Assembly (NCBI GenBank): GCA_029863245.1
Contig: JAOTVV010000003.1
Location: 1-64,000, forward strand
Direction of reading: 5' to 3'
Source of the DNA: Gemmatimonadota bacterium
Lineage (GTDB): Bacteria; Gemmatimonadota; Gemmatimonadetes; Gemmatimonadales; GWC2-71-9
Length of the DNA: 64,000 nt
Shown one piece after another: positions 8,469 through 19,522 of this stretch. Under the pieces are notes generated by a model, which saw only the letters and a list, made by a program, of their open reading frames with translations, did not search any database and was not told the origin of the DNA. The position numbers and the translations under genes are program-made. Positions within the stretch are counted from its first letter, which is position 1. Every line of letters begins with the position of its first letter.

Positions 8469-8764
8469 GTGTCGTCCCCAGAAGGGCTGGCTCGTGCGTG
8501 TGGTTCGGCGCTCGTCGTCCATTAGCGTGCGCGTCCCGGCCAACGGGGTTGTCTTCGTGCAGCCTTCGGCCCGAGCTTCACACAACACATCATCTCACCG
8601 GCCTATTCTGTTCGCCAAAAGTGAGTTACACCAGGGGATTGTGACTGCGAAAGGCAGCAAGAAGTTTGCCGCACGCGGCGGTTTGGGGCCTGTTCGGGAA
8701 CGCGCGTCGAAGACGGCCTGCCGAACCATTTTGCCGGCAAGGACTTACGGGATAGGTACCGGGC

Positions 8765-8890
8765 GACGCCGGAGTAGGGGTTGCGTGTGGCGCCGAGCAC
8801 CTTATCGTTGGAGCGAGCGAAGCGAAGCGCGAGAAAGCATGACAACCACCAGAAGTTAAGCCCGGGGCGCCACCTCGGGCTTTCTTCTTT
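8765..8890 (+). ncRNA. Putative structured leader or small RNA before the M28 peptidase gene
   Basis: The 344-nt stretch 8589-8932 has no convincing gene. Its 3' part ends in a strong intrinsic terminator (8858-8890) although no plus-strand ORF lies upstream, so a short transcript must end there. GTGGCGCC at 8787-8794 is exactly complementary to 8866-8873, which forms part of the terminator stem. That offers a mutually exclusive, anti-terminator-like pairing. The 5' end is a guess. It does not match any RNA family I know. It could be an attenuator for the peptidase gene or a free small RNA. Confidence 0.35.
8858..8890 (+). terminator. Intrinsic terminator ahead of the M28 peptidase gene
   Basis: A 10-bp stem (8858-8867 with 8873-8882, one G.U pair) closes a 5-nt loop and is followed by TCTTCTTT. 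It lies 43 nt before the chosen peptidase start, so the peptidase mRNA either starts downstream of it or is subject to attenuation. Confidence 0.8.
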
Positions 8891-8932
8891 CGCCCCGCAC
8901 CCATCGGGATGCTGCGAAATGGGGGCACCGGG

Positions 8933-9916
8933 ATGAAGACATCGCGACTGCTTGTATGCCTGGCCGCCGGGCTGATCGCCTGCGACGGTCTGTCTGGGCC
9001 CGAAGGTGTGACGCCCATCACAGGGGACGCTCTGGTTGCGCACGCCACGTACCTTGCCGACGACAGTCTCTACGGCCGGCCGGCCGGATGGCTCGACGAG
9101 CTCACCGCGGCGGAGTACATCGCCAACGAGTTTCGGCGCTTCGGACTCGAGCCGCTCGTCCCGGAGTTTCTCCAGCCGTTCTGGATCGGCGATCAGCCGG
9201 TTGCGGGAGCCCCGATTCGGCAAACCCGCCCGTGGTCACAGAATGTGATCGGCTCCATCCCCGGCCGTGGCGCGCTGGCCCAAGAGTGGGTGATCGTGGG
9301 TGCCCACTACGATCACGTCGGGTGGGCGGTCGGACCGGACAGTGTCCTTCGAATCTTCAACGGTGCGGACGACAACGCATCGGGCACCGCGGCGATGCTC
9401 GAGATCGCGCGGTACTTGGCCGAGTACGTTGCGCGCGCCGGCCTCGGTGGCGCGGAGCGCCGCTCAGTCATGTTTCACGCCTACGGAGCGGAGGAAATCG
9501 GATTGCGGGGATCGGAGTTTTACTGCGCGAACCCCATCGTTCCCCTCGAGGCGGTGGCGGCCATGGTGAACCTCGACATGGTGGGCCGCCTGCGTGACGA
9601 CCTCCTCACAGTTGGGCTCAGTACCACGGCGAGCTTCTGGCCTGTAAAGCTGGCCGCTGCCAACCGCGACGGCCTGACGTTTGCCTTGGAGGACAAATTC
9701 GTGGGGAGGAGCGATCACTACTGCTTCTACCGGGCGGGGCGGCCGGCCATTCACCTGTTCACCGGGCTGCACCCTGAATACCACACGCCGTCCGACGACG
9801 TCCACCTCCTCAACGTGGAGGGACTGCGACAGGTGACGGAGCTGGCGGCGCAGATGGTGCTCGACCTGATCACCGCCCGGGATTTGAACCCCGGGCTGGG
9901 GGCTCCGCAGCACTGA
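8933..9916 (+). CDS. M28-family zinc aminopeptidase, lipoprotein
   Basis: A secreted metallopeptidase of 327 residues. The ATG at 8933 gives a short lipoprotein signal (MKTSRLLVCLAAGLIAC, lipobox LIAC), so the protein should be lipid-anchored at an envelope membrane. An in-frame ATG at 8909 would only lengthen the signal. The M28 zinc ligands are all visible in order: His in VGAHYDHVG, Asp in NGADDNASGTAAM, the catalytic and ligand glutamates in YGAEEIGLRGSEF, Asp in MVNLDMVG, and the last His in HPEYHTPSDD. The family releases N-terminal amino acids from peptides using two zinc ions. It has no operon partner. A terminator-like hairpin lies just upstream. Confidence 0.9.
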   Translation: MKTSRLLVCLAAGLIACDGLSGPEGVTPITGDALVAHATYLADDSLYGRPAGWLDELTAAEYIANEFRRFGLEPLVPEFLQPFWIGDQPVAGAPIRQTRPWSQNVIGSIPGRGALAQEWVIVGAHYDHVGWAVGPDSVLRIFNGADDNASGTAAMLEIARYLAEYVARAGLGGAERRSVMFHAYGAEEIGLRGSEFYCANPIVPLEAVAAMVNLDMVGRLRDDLLTVGLSTTASFWPVKLAAANRDGLTFALEDKFVGRSDHYCFYRAGRPAIHLFTGLHPEYHTPSDDVHLLNVEGLRQVTELAAQMVLDLITARDLNPGLGAPQH

Positions 9917-9937
9917 CCGCGCTCCTGACTGCCGAGT

Positions 9938-9983
9938 TTCACGCGCATTTCACACTGGTTTCACCCGCTGCCGCCGATATAGC
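9938..9983 (+). promoter_or_regulatory. TTCAC x3 repeat box plus -10, PhoB-box-like
   Basis: TTCAC occurs at 9938, 9949 and 9960, exactly 11 bp apart, each preceded by T. A TATAGC -10 sits at 9978-9983, 13 nt after the last repeat, with no good -35. Weak -35 elements replaced by 11-bp direct repeats are typical of promoters activated by PhoB-type (OmpR/PhoB winged-helix) regulators. The gene at 10018 follows. Confidence 0.55.
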
Positions 9984-10017
9984 GTGGGGTGGACGCTCCA
10001 CCCCAGGGAGCGGGACC

Positions 10018-10524
10018 ATGCGACGAATCGCGCTGTTGAGCCTCTGCCTCGCTGGCGCCGTTGCCGGCGTCGCCCATGCTCAGGACCGGTCCCTCGACGA
10101 GACGCTCGAGCACGTCAACCGCCTCCTCAAGGACAACTCCTACGTTGACCACGACGGCCAGCCGACCGTCTCGCGGGTCAAGTTGGCCAAGGGGGGGATG
10201 CTCATCGTCGAGACGACCAAGACCAAGTCCGGCAATCTGTTCACCAACGCGTACGAGGTGGCGCTCGAGGACCTCGACGTCCTCCGCGTTCAATCGAGAA
10301 GCCGAGACGCGTACGTGTCGATCTCGCTCGGTGCGAAGGGCCCCGTGACGGGAAAGCTCAAGTGCAAGATGGCGGGCGGTATCGAACACGAGTGGAATCT
10401 CCCCGCCACCACCGAGATCGCCGTCGAGCTGCGCGCCAACTCGGGTGTGGAGCGGGACCTTACCAGTGCCCTGTCGCAGCTCATCGCGAAGGCGCGTCAG
10501 GACGAGCGGTACCGCGTGACCTGA
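10018..10524 (+). CDS. Secreted hypothetical protein
   Basis: This is a 168-residue protein with a clear Sec signal peptide (MRRIALLSLCLAGAVAGVAHA, cleavage after AHA), giving a mature protein of about 147 residues. The mature part is mostly beta-strand, lysine-rich in the middle (KLAKGGMLIVETTKTKSGN), with a KLKCKM segment holding a single cysteine and an amphipathic C-terminal helix. No enzymatic motif or known domain is recognised. GGGAG lies ahead of the ATG. The 11-bp TTCAC repeat promoter upstream suggests control by a PhoB-like regulator, perhaps in response to phosphate. That is inferred only from the repeat spacing. Confidence 0.7.
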   Translation: MRRIALLSLCLAGAVAGVAHAQDRSLDETLEHVNRLLKDNSYVDHDGQPTVSRVKLAKGGMLIVETTKTKSGNLFTNAYEVALEDLDVLRVQSRSRDAYVSISLGAKGPVTGKLKCKMAGGIEHEWNLPATTEIAVELRANSGVERDLTSALSQLIAKARQDERYRVT

Positions 10525-10778
10525 GGCGGGACATCGCCTCTCACCGGAGCGGCGGACGTTCTACGGCGCACGGGAGATCTTCGTCAGAGCCCCGTGCGGC
10601 ACCGTGGTGGGGTTCGCAGAGATGACGGAGCAGTAGCTCCAACACTGGACGATCGGCCTTCTCCAGTTCCCCTAGTGTAGATTCCGGGCGCCGTTCGTTC
10701 AGGTGCTCGACCCGTGCCGTGGGGGCTGCACGCGCGAGCCACTGGGGGCACGATGATGCTGGGAGGAGGAGTGGTCCG

Positions 10779-12392
10779 ATGCCTGAGTTCTCGTACGTAG
10801 ACCCGTTCCCGATCGCCACAGACGAACCCGCGTATCGCCGACTCCCGTCGGACGACGTGTCGCTGGCGACATTCGACGGGCAGGAAATGCTGAAGGTGGC
10901 CCCGCAGGCGCTCACTCGGCTCGCTCGCGAGGCCCTGCGTGATGCCTCGTTCCTGATGCGCACCGCGCACCTCGAACAAGTGGCGGCGATCCTCGACGAC
11001 CCCGACGCGAGTGACAATGACCGCGGCGTGGCGCTGGCCATGCTGCGTAATGCCGAGGTCTCCGCGCAGTTCGTCCTCCCGTTCTGCCAGGATACCGGGA
11101 CGGCGACGGTGTTCGCCAAGAAGGGCCAGCGTGTCTGGACGGGCGGCGGGGACGCCGAAGCACTGAGCCGTGGGATCTATGAGACGTACGCCACGGAGAA
11201 CCTCCGCTATTCGCAGACGCTCCCGCTCACGGTGTACGACGAACAAAACTCCGGCACGAACCTCCCGGCACAGATCGACATCCTCGCGACGGACGGGATG
11301 GAATACCGGTTTCTGTTCGTCGCCAAGGGTGGGGGTTCGGCCAACAAGACGTCCCTGTTTCAGGAAACCAAGGCCCTGCTCACCCCGGAGCGCCTGACCC
11401 CGTATCTGACCGAGAAGATGAAGACGCTTGGCACCGCGGCGTGTCCGCCGTATCATCTCGCGTTCGTGATTGGCGGTACGTCGGCTGAGGCGAACCTCAA
11501 GACGGTGAAGCTCGCCACGACGGGATACCTCGATGGCCTTCCGACCAGCGGCGACCAGTCGGGCCACGCGTTCCGCGACCTCGCCTTGGAACAGGCCCTG
11601 CTCGCCGCCGCCTACGGCACCGGCATCGGTGCCCAGTTCGGTGGGAAGTACTTCGCGCTCGACGTGCGCGTGGTCCGGCTGCCTCGCCACGGTGCCTCCT
11701 GCCCGATCGGGATGGGCGTGTCCTGTTCCGCCCACCGCAACGTGAAAGCCAAAATCGATCGGGACGGGATTTGGCTGGAGCAGTTGGAGCGAGATCCGGG
11801 GCGGTTCATTCGCGAGCGGTCTCGGGTGGCGCGGGAGCGTGGCGTCGTGGCGATCGATCTGAACCGGCCCATGCACGACATCGTGGCCGAGCTCACGAAA
11901 CACCCGGTCAAGACGCGACTGGCCCTGACCGGGCCGATGATCGTGGCGCGCGACATCGCCCATGCCAAGTTGAAGGAGCGGCTCGATCGGGGTGAAGATC
12001 TGCCCCGGTACATCAAGGATCACCCGGTCTACTACGCCGGTCCGGCCAAGACCCCCGAGGGGCTGCCATCGGGCTCGTTCGGCCCGACGACCGCCGGCCG
12101 GATGGACTCTTATGTCCGGCAGTTCCAGGCCCGCGGCGGCTCCATGGTCATGATCGCCAAAGGCAATCGGAGCCGGGAGGTCACCGAGTCCTGCCGCGAG
12201 CACGGCGGCTTCTACCTCGGGTCGATTGGGGGTCCCGCGGCGGTGCTGGCTAAGGAACACATCATGAAGGTCGAGCTGATCGAATACCCAGAGCTGGGGA
12301 TGGAGGCCATCTACCGCATCGAGGTCGAAGACTTCCCCGCGTTCATTCTCGTGGACGACAAGGGGAACGACTTCTTCGCCGACTTGTCCTGA
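10779..12392 (+). CDS. fumA: Class I fumarate hydratase (Fe-S)
   Basis: This enzyme interconverts fumarate and L-malate in the citric acid cycle, using an oxygen-sensitive [4Fe-4S] cluster. The 537-residue length matches single-chain class I fumarases, in which the alpha and beta parts are fused. Three candidate cluster cysteines are visible in [22 protein letters not shown] and GASCPIGMG. The substrate loop [15 protein letters not shown] follows the second of these. The C-terminal beta part holds [12 protein letters not shown] and the [17 protein letters not shown] stretch. GGGAGGAGGA lies 8-10 nt ahead of the ATG at 10779; the longer upstream frame is unlikely. It has no obvious operon partner. 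The opposite-strand 754-codon frame is a composition artefact. Confidence 0.95.
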   Translation: MPEFSYVDPFPIATDEPAYRRLPSDDVSLATFDGQEMLKVAPQALTRLAREALRDASFLMRTAHLEQVAAILDDPDASDNDRGVALAMLRNAEVSAQFVLPFCQDTGTATVFAKKGQRVWTGGGDAEALSRGIYETYATENLRYSQTLPLTVYDEQNSGTNLPAQIDILATDGMEYRFLFVAKGGGSANKTSLFQETKALLTPERLTPYLTEKMKTLGTAACPPYHLAFVIGGTSAEANLKTVKLATTGYLDGLPTSGDQSGHAFRDLALEQALLAAAYGTGIGAQFGGKYFALDVRVVRLPRHGASCPIGMGVSCSAHRNVKAKIDRDGIWLEQLERDPGRFIRERSRVARERGVVAIDLNRPMHDIVAELTKHPVKTRLALTGPMIVARDIAHAKLKERLDRGEDLPRYIKDHPVYYAGPAKTPEGLPSGSFGPTTAGRMDSYVRQFQARGGSMVMIAKGNRSREVTESCREHGGFYLGSIGGPAAVLAKEHIMKVELIEYPELGMEAIYRIEVEDFPAFILVDDKGNDFFADLS

Positions 12393-12438
12393 AAGCGCGC
12401 GGTGTGCCGGCAACGACCCCTGGCGGCGGAATCCCCGC

Positions 12439-12471
12439 TTCACAGTTTCTTCATTCCTCGGCCCGTAGTTT
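12439..12471 (+). promoter_or_regulatory. TTCAC/TTCAT 11-bp repeat pair plus -10
   Basis: TTCAC at 12439 and TTCAT at 12450 are 11 bp apart. A TAGTTT -10 follows at 12466-12471, 11 nt after the second repeat. The layout copies the box at 9938-9983 and stands ahead of the 55-residue ORF at 12499. Confidence 0.45.
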
Positions 12472-12498
12472 GCAGGAACGGAGCTGGCGGAGGAGCGA

Positions 12499-12666
12499 AT
12501 GCCCGACACATCGTGTGCCGTCCCGGCGCAGCGGCTCGAGGGCCGAGAGCTGAGAGAGCGGGTCAAGGCGATCGAGGCGGAGCTGCGAGATCTCGACCCC
12601 GAGGAGGGGTACGAGTGGCCGTGTTCTGACAAACGGGAGGCCGCGTCACCGGCGGACGCTCCATAG
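12499..12666 (+). CDS. Small ORF, 55 residues, charged
   Basis: An ATG at 12499 follows GGAGGAG with about 4 nt spacing, one of the strongest ribosome sites in the window. The frame runs 55 codons to TAG at 12666. The product starts MPDTSCAVPAQRLEGRELRE, continues with an acidic/basic helix (RVKAIEAELRDLDPEEG) and ends PADAP. It has two cysteines about 36 residues apart. A promoter-like repeat box precedes it and a UUCG-loop terminator follows it, so it is a complete one-gene unit. The function is unknown. It could be a regulator-sized helical protein. No homologue is recognised. Confidence 0.6.
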   Translation: MPDTSCAVPAQRLEGRELRERVKAIEAELRDLDPEEGYEWPCSDKREAASPADAP

Positions 12667-12691
12667 AGGGCCGCGGTCCCGCGAGCGTCAC

Positions 12692-12720
12692 ACGCCCGGC
12701 TTCGGCCGGGCGTTTTGTTT
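12692..12720 (+). terminator. Intrinsic terminator with UUCG loop
   Basis: CGCCCGGC (12693-12700), loop TTCG and GCCGGGCG (12705-12712) make a perfect 8-bp stem, extended by one A-T pair. TTTTGTTT follows. It ends the transcript of the 55-residue ORF. Confidence 0.9.
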
Positions 12721-12868
12721 GTGTGGTCCAGCGTCAGATCATCGGATCCGCGAACGGGCTCGTCGCACCCTGCGCGGCGATCGTCAGCGCTCTCTGGAAC
12801 GACGTCTGAGGCCGTGGTGTTAGGATTGTGGAGCGTTTCTCTCCCCAATTACGATGTGCGGGTTCACG

Positions 12869-14266
12869 ATGACCGGTATGCGTACGGCACACGGGAAAGC
12901 AGCGGTTGGCCTGTTGCTCGCGGCCTGGGCGTGCGGCGACACCCTGGACGTGATGTCGACTCCTTCGGGCACGATAACGGTCTCCGGACCGGCATCGGCC
13001 CGACAAGGCGACGTCGTGATGTACGGTGCGGAAGTGCGAGACACGTCGGGCACTCTCGTGACGGACTCCGCCATCGTGTGGTCGGTGTCGCCGCTGGGCG
13101 CCGGATTCATCGCGGCCGATGGCCGGTTCGTCGGCTATCAGGCTGGGGCGGCCCGCGTTATCGCACGCGCCGGGTCGCTTGCCGATTCCGTCACCGTCGT
13201 GATCCAACTCCGCGGTCTCGGGGGGTCGTTGACCGTGGAAGGGCGGGGGACGATTGCCGACCGGTTCACGTCCGACCTGTGGGTTCATGGCATCGCAGCG
13301 TACACGGGGACGTGGAGCACTCGGACGGAGCCGGGCAACACCGTGTACGTGTGGCGGATCGACGATCCGACCCGGCCCGCCCTCACCGATTCGCTGCGTC
13401 TCGATGCCAGCACGGTGAACGACATCAAGGTGCGGTCGGATGGCACCGTGGGGGTCGCCACGCACGAAGGATCGAGTGACGGACTCAACGGCATCACCCT
13501 GCTCGATCTCGCCGATCCGCTCCACCCGGCGGTGATCGGGCGGTACACGAGTGGCCTGGGTTCGGGCGTCCACAACGTGTGGATCGACGGGGACTACGTG
13601 TACGTGGCTCCCGACGGGGTGGGCGTGGGTCTGCGCATCGTCGACATCAGCGATCCGAACAACCCGACCGAGGCGGCGCAGTTCACGGGCGGATCCAGCT
13701 TTCTGCACGACGTGTACGTGCGCGACGGGCTGGCGTTCCTGTCGCACTGGAATGATGGGTTGGTCATTGTGGACGTCGGGAACGGCATCGCCGGCGGCTC
13801 GCCCTCCAGTCCCACGGAGGTGAGCCGCATTGCCGCCATCGGAGGGCAGACGCACAATGCTTGGTACTGGCCCGCCGCGGGGTACGTCTTCGTCGGCGAA
13901 GAGGATTTTGGCGCGCCAGGTATCCTTCACGTGGTGGACGTGCGGGATCTGAGACAGCCGCGCGAGGTGGCGACGTACGCCGTGCCCGGCGGACCACCGC
14001 ACAACTTCTGGCTGGACGAAGCAGGTGGAGTGCTCTACGCGGCGTGGTACGGGCAGGGACTGCGCGGCGTTGACGTGTCCGGCGAGCTGCTCGGGCGCCT
14101 GGAGCTTCAGGGCCGGGCCATTGCCAGCTCGCTGTACGGCGGGTCCGGTGCGTGTCCGAGCGCGACCGGATCGTTCACATGCACGTGGGCACCGCAGCTC
14201 GAGGCGGGTCTCGTTTTCGTCTCCGACATGAACACCGGATTGACGGTCCTTCGCCCGCAATTCTGA
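12869..14266 (+). CDS. LVIVD-repeat lipoprotein with Ig-like domain
   Basis: An envelope lipoprotein of 465 residues from the chosen ATG. The signal MRTAHGKAAVGLLLAAWAC ends in a lipobox-like AWAC. Earlier and later in-frame ATGs (12854, 12878) are possible and change only the signal. A BIG2/Ig-like domain follows at about residues 30-110 (GTITVSGPASARQGD...). The rest is a propeller built from LVIVD-type repeats, visible as LRIVDISDPNNPTEAAQF, DGLVIVDVGNG, LHVVDVRDLRQPREVATY and LRGVDVSGELLG. LVIVD proteins are thought to be cell-surface beta-propellers that bind partners; no enzymatic site is seen. No strong ribosome site lies ahead of any of the starts. Confidence 0.8.
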   Translation: MTGMRTAHGKAAVGLLLAAWACGDTLDVMSTPSGTITVSGPASARQGDVVMYGAEVRDTSGTLVTDSAIVWSVSPLGAGFIAADGRFVGYQAGAARVIARAGSLADSVTVVIQLRGLGGSLTVEGRGTIADRFTSDLWVHGIAAYTGTWSTRTEPGNTVYVWRIDDPTRPALTDSLRLDASTVNDIKVRSDGTVGVATHEGSSDGLNGITLLDLADPLHPAVIGRYTSGLGSGVHNVWIDGDYVYVAPDGVGVGLRIVDISDPNNPTEAAQFTGGSSFLHDVYVRDGLAFLSHWNDGLVIVDVGNGIAGGSPSSPTEVSRIAAIGGQTHNAWYWPAAGYVFVGEEDFGAPGILHVVDVRDLRQPREVATYAVPGGPPHNFWLDEAGGVLYAAWYGQGLRGVDVSGELLGRLELQGRAIASSLYGGSGACPSATGSFTCTWAPQLEAGLVFVSDMNTGLTVLRPQF

Positions 14267-14382
14267 TTCGCGCTGGCCCGGACATGGAGCCCGGTTCGTG
14301 CGGGGGGTTCTTGCGTCCTGCGCACCGTGCGCGGTAGGGGCGCTGTGAGTAGCGTTCAGGCAGGCGAGACAGAGGAGGACCA

Positions 14383-14865
14383 TTGCTGGAGGCCATCAAG
14401 AGGTTTTTTGGTCAGAACCTCGCTCCCCCCCCACCGGCGCCCCCGACGGGGACCGGCGAGACCCATGGCGCTCGTGACCGCCTTGCACTAGCCGCGTGTG
14501 CCCTGCTGCTCGAGCTCGCCCACGCCGACAACGAGTTCACCGAGGACGAGCGCCGCCACATCGAGGAAACGCTCACTCATCATTTTGCCATGTCCGCTGA
14601 GGCCGTGAGCGAGCTGATCCGGCTGGCGGACGAGGAGCGGCAGCGGGCGGTCGACCTCTATCAGTTCACGAGCCTCATTACGGCCAACTACGACGAGGGA
14701 CAGCGGCTGCTCCTGGCGGAGGTCATGTGGCGGCTGGTGTATGCGGACGGGTCACTGACGGGACACGAGAGCTACCTGATGCGCAAGCTCTCCAACCTGC
14801 TCGAGCTGCGTCCGGGCTATCTCGCCGAGGCGCGCAGCCGCGCGCTCAGCACCGGGCCGGATTGA
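14383..14865 (+). CDS. TerB-like (tellurite resistance TerB family) protein
   Basis: This 160-residue cytoplasmic protein begins with TTG, seven nt or so after AGGAGG. After a proline-rich spacer (residues 14-23) it is all-helical. It has the acidic TerB metal-site pattern: LAHADNEFTEDERRHIEETL at about residues 46-65, and the repeat-half YADGSLTGHESYLMRKLSNL at about 123-142. TerB-fold proteins bind divalent metal through such acidic pairs and occur in stress-related and membrane-associated complexes. No other ter genes are nearby, so tellurite resistance itself is not implied. tilS starts 5 nt downstream and is probably co-transcribed. Confidence 0.8.
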   Translation: MLEAIKRFFGQNLAPPPPAPPTGTGETHGARDRLALAACALLLELAHADNEFTEDERRHIEETLTHHFAMSAEAVSELIRLADEERQRAVDLYQFTSLITANYDEGQRLLLAEVMWRLVYADGSLTGHESYLMRKLSNLLELRPGYLAEARSRALSTGPD

Positions 14866-14870
14866 CAGGC

Positions 14871-16247
14871 ATGACCGCGCTCGACCGCCAGCTCGGCACG
14901 CACCTCGGGAGGAGCGCCCTTTTCCCCGAGCCAGGGGTTGCCCTTCTCGCCGTGAGTGGCGGGTCGGACTCTTTGGCCCTGCTCGACCTCTTGGCTGCTC
15001 TCGCGCCCGAGTTGGAATTGACCCTGGCAGTGGGGCACGTCGATCACGGCATTGCCGCCGACAGCGACGTTGTGGCCCGCTCCGTGAAGGACGTCTGCGC
15101 GCGGTACGGGGTACCGTTGCACCTCGCGCGCGTTCATCTCGGTCGCGACGCCTCGGAAACCGAGGCCCGCGTGGCTCGCTATGGAGAGCTGCGCCGCATG
15201 CAACAGGAAGTGGGCGCGGCCTACCTCGTCACGGCGCACCACCGGGATGACCAAATCGAGACCGTGCTCTACCGCGTGCTGCGGGGAAGTGGGGTGGCCG
15301 GTCTCGCTGGCATCCCGGCGCGGGGCCCGATGGGACTGGTGCGTCCGCTTCTTCCGTTCTCGCGTGCAGAGCTGCATCAGTGGCTCGTGGAGCGGGCAAC
15401 AGCCCAGGGGTGGGTCCCGCCGATCCATGACGACCCCGCCAACCGAGACGAGCGCCACGATCGGGCGTGGCTCCGGCATAGGGTGCTGCCGCCGATCCGG
15501 TCGCGTTTCGGGGCGGAGGCTGACCGGCGACTCGCCCGAGTGGCGCACGGGGCGCGCCGAAATCGGGCGGCGTGGGGCGCGCTGGTGCGGTCGCTTCCCG
15601 AGCTGGAGTTCCGCCGGACGATGAGTGGGGTGGAGGTTGCCCGCCAACCTCTGGCTCGGTATGATAACGTGTTATCAGAGGCCATTTTGCGGGCTTTGGG
15701 ACGAGAGGTGGGGTGCACGGTCGGGTCACGCGCCGCGCGGCGTCTCGCCCGCTTTGCGCGAACCGGCCGCAGTGGCAAGACGCTGGAGCTCGGGAGAGGC
15801 TTCGAAGCGGTGCTGGCGTTCGACCGACTGGCGGTCGGACGGCCACGGACCGAGGCTCCGCGCTCCGGTGGTATCATTCGGGGGCGGCAGGGCACGCTCG
15901 CGTGGGGCGATTGGGATTTCCAATGGCGTACCCAGGCGGCTGGCCACGTGGCGCGGTCGGGATACTCGACCTGGGTGTGTCCCGGTACGGTCACGGTGCG
16001 CGCGGTGGGGGCGGGGGACCGGCTGGTGCCGCTCGGCGGCGTCGGATCGCGCAAGGTGCGGCGCATCCTCATGGAATCGCGGATCCCGTTCCGCGAGCGC
16101 TCCGATCAGCCAGTGCTGGAGCAGGACGGGACGATCCTCTGGGTGCCAGGCGTGTGCCGCTCGGACGCGGCTGTGCCGGAAGCGGGGCGGGAGGCGTTGC
16201 TGATCGAGGCACGGCAGCGCGGGGATCGCGATGGAGGCGAGCGGTGA
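14871..16247 (+). CDS. tilS: tRNA(Ile)-lysidine synthase
   Basis: TilS attaches lysine to C34 of the CAU anticodon of tRNA-Ile2, using ATP, so that the tRNA reads AUA. The 458-residue protein has the N-type ATP-pyrophosphatase PP-loop SGGSDS at residues 29-34, the HxxDQxET motif as AHHRDDQIETVLYR, and the GIPARGPMGLVRPLLPF stretch. A TilS C-terminal domain follows (about residues 380-445, KVRRILMESRIPFRERSDQP). The ATG at 14871 lies 5 nt after the TerB-like stop and has the strongest family match at its N-terminus. An open frame further upstream overlaps the previous gene and is rejected. A 120-nt gap precedes ftsH. Confidence 0.95.
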   Translation: MTALDRQLGTHLGRSALFPEPGVALLAVSGGSDSLALLDLLAALAPELELTLAVGHVDHGIAADSDVVARSVKDVCARYGVPLHLARVHLGRDASETEARVARYGELRRMQQEVGAAYLVTAHHRDDQIETVLYRVLRGSGVAGLAGIPARGPMGLVRPLLPFSRAELHQWLVERATAQGWVPPIHDDPANRDERHDRAWLRHRVLPPIRSRFGAEADRRLARVAHGARRNRAAWGALVRSLPELEFRRTMSGVEVARQPLARYDNVLSEAILRALGREVGCTVGSRAARRLARFARTGRSGKTLELGRGFEAVLAFDRLAVGRPRTEAPRSGGIIRGRQGTLAWGDWDFQWRTQAAGHVARSGYSTWVCPGTVTVRAVGAGDRLVPLGGVGSRKVRRILMESRIPFRERSDQPVLEQDGTILWVPGVCRSDAAVPEAGREALLIEARQRGDRDGGER

Positions 16248-16367
16248 TGCGGTCGCCGAGCAGACTGTGGGAACTTGGGGCGGCGGTGGTGAATAGAAAG
16301 ATCTGGGCCCCGCGCGGCGAAGGGCGCGTGGCACACTCACCTACGATGTTGGGAGACTGATTGAGGC

Positions 16368-18349
<1,982 letters not shown>

Positions 18350-18353
<4 letters not shown>

Positions 18354-19522
18354 CGGTACTCCCACTCCAATCTCTCAGTCCGGCGGCCGTTGAGGACGCC
18401 CTGATCCGTCGGGGTGTCGACCAGGGGCATGCAGCTGCATCGGCCCGCGGGATGCGGTCCGTCACGGTCGTGATCGACGATCTCTCCACCGAACAGCGTG
18501 ACCTCGTGCTCGCCGAAGCTCGACGGCACGGCGTGGAGTGCCTCACGGGCGAGCGGTGGGCTCTGTTGACCGGCGGGGCGGCCGCGCTCGCGGGCCTGGT
18601 ACATCCCGATCGCACGAGGATGCCGCTGGCGCTGGCCGAACGGCTTGCGGCCCTGGTGGCCGCCACGTTCGACCCGCCGGAAGCCTGGGTCATGGGTCGC
18701 GGTCGCATCTCGCTCGATCGGCCGGTCATCGCCGGCATTCTGAACGTCACGCCCGATTCGTTCAGCGACGGTGGGAGGTTCCTCGATCCCGATGCCGCCT
18801 TGCGCCACGCCGAGTCACTGATCGCGATGGGCGCCGACCTCCTCGACGTGGGGGCCGAGTCGACCCGACCGGGGAGCGTGGGACCGGTACCGGTGGAGGA
18901 GGAGTGGCATCGGCTGGCGCCCGTCCTCCGTGCGTTGGAGGCCCGCTTTCCGGAGGTGCCGCTGAGCGTCGATACGGTCAAGGCCGAAACGGCACGCCGC
19001 GCGCTCGACAGCGGTGCCTGGGCGATCAACGATGTGTCGGGGCTCAGGCTCGATCCCACGGTGGCCGACGTCTGCGCCGCCCACGATGCGGGACTGGTCC
19101 TGATGCACTCGAGGGGCGCGTTCGACGAGATGGCCAGCTACGCACACGCCAGCTACGGGCACGTGGTGGCCGAGGTCGTGCGCGAGCTTACAGGTGGAGC
19201 TGCTGTTGCGGAGGCCGCCGGCCTCGATCGAAGCCGAATCGTGCTCGATCCGGGTCTCGGGTTCGCGAAGACCCCTGAGCAGAACTTCGAAGTGCTCCGC
19301 GACCTCCCGTCTGTCGCCGGTCTGGGCTACCCCGTCATGGTGGGGCCGTCCCGCAAGCGGTTTCTGGGGACGATCATGGGTCGGGAGACACTCGATCGCG
19401 ACCTCGCCACTGCCGCCGCTTGCGTCACCGCGTATCTTGGAGGCGCCCGGCTGTTCCGGGTTCACGCCGTCGCGCCGACCCTCGAGTCGCTAGCCGTCGC
19501 CTACGCTGTGCGGAGCGCCTGA
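18350..19522 (+). CDS. folP: Dihydropteroate synthase with N-terminal extension
   Basis: FolP joins p-aminobenzoate to 6-hydroxymethyl-dihydropterin pyrophosphate in folate synthesis and is the target of sulfonamides. The catalytic TIM barrel begins near residue 125 ([15 protein letters not shown]) and shows [36 protein letters not shown] and [10 protein letters not shown]. At 390 residues it is about 110-120 residues longer than the usual 270-280. The extra N-terminal part (residues 1-115) has no motif I recognise, but reads as a genuine alpha/beta domain in frame. The GTG start at 18350 overlaps the ftsH stop. cdaA follows, sharing one base with the stop. Confidence 0.93.

Noticed and set aside
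8851-8871. AGAAGTTAAGCCC stretch resembling the conserved 5S rRNA segment
   Set aside because: Only about a dozen bases match. The rest of 5S rRNA is missing on both sides, and the segment forms the left arm of an intrinsic terminator.
10584-12848. 754-codon open frame on the minus strand opposite fumarase
   Set aside because: It lies antisense to an unmistakable fumarase gene, has low-complexity Arg/His/Gly composition and no recognisable motif. It is a product of high-GC third-position bias.
12734-14383. 549-codon minus-strand frame opposite the LVIVD gene
   Set aside because: It mirrors the plus-strand coding sequence, has no ribosome site and reads as low-complexity sequence.
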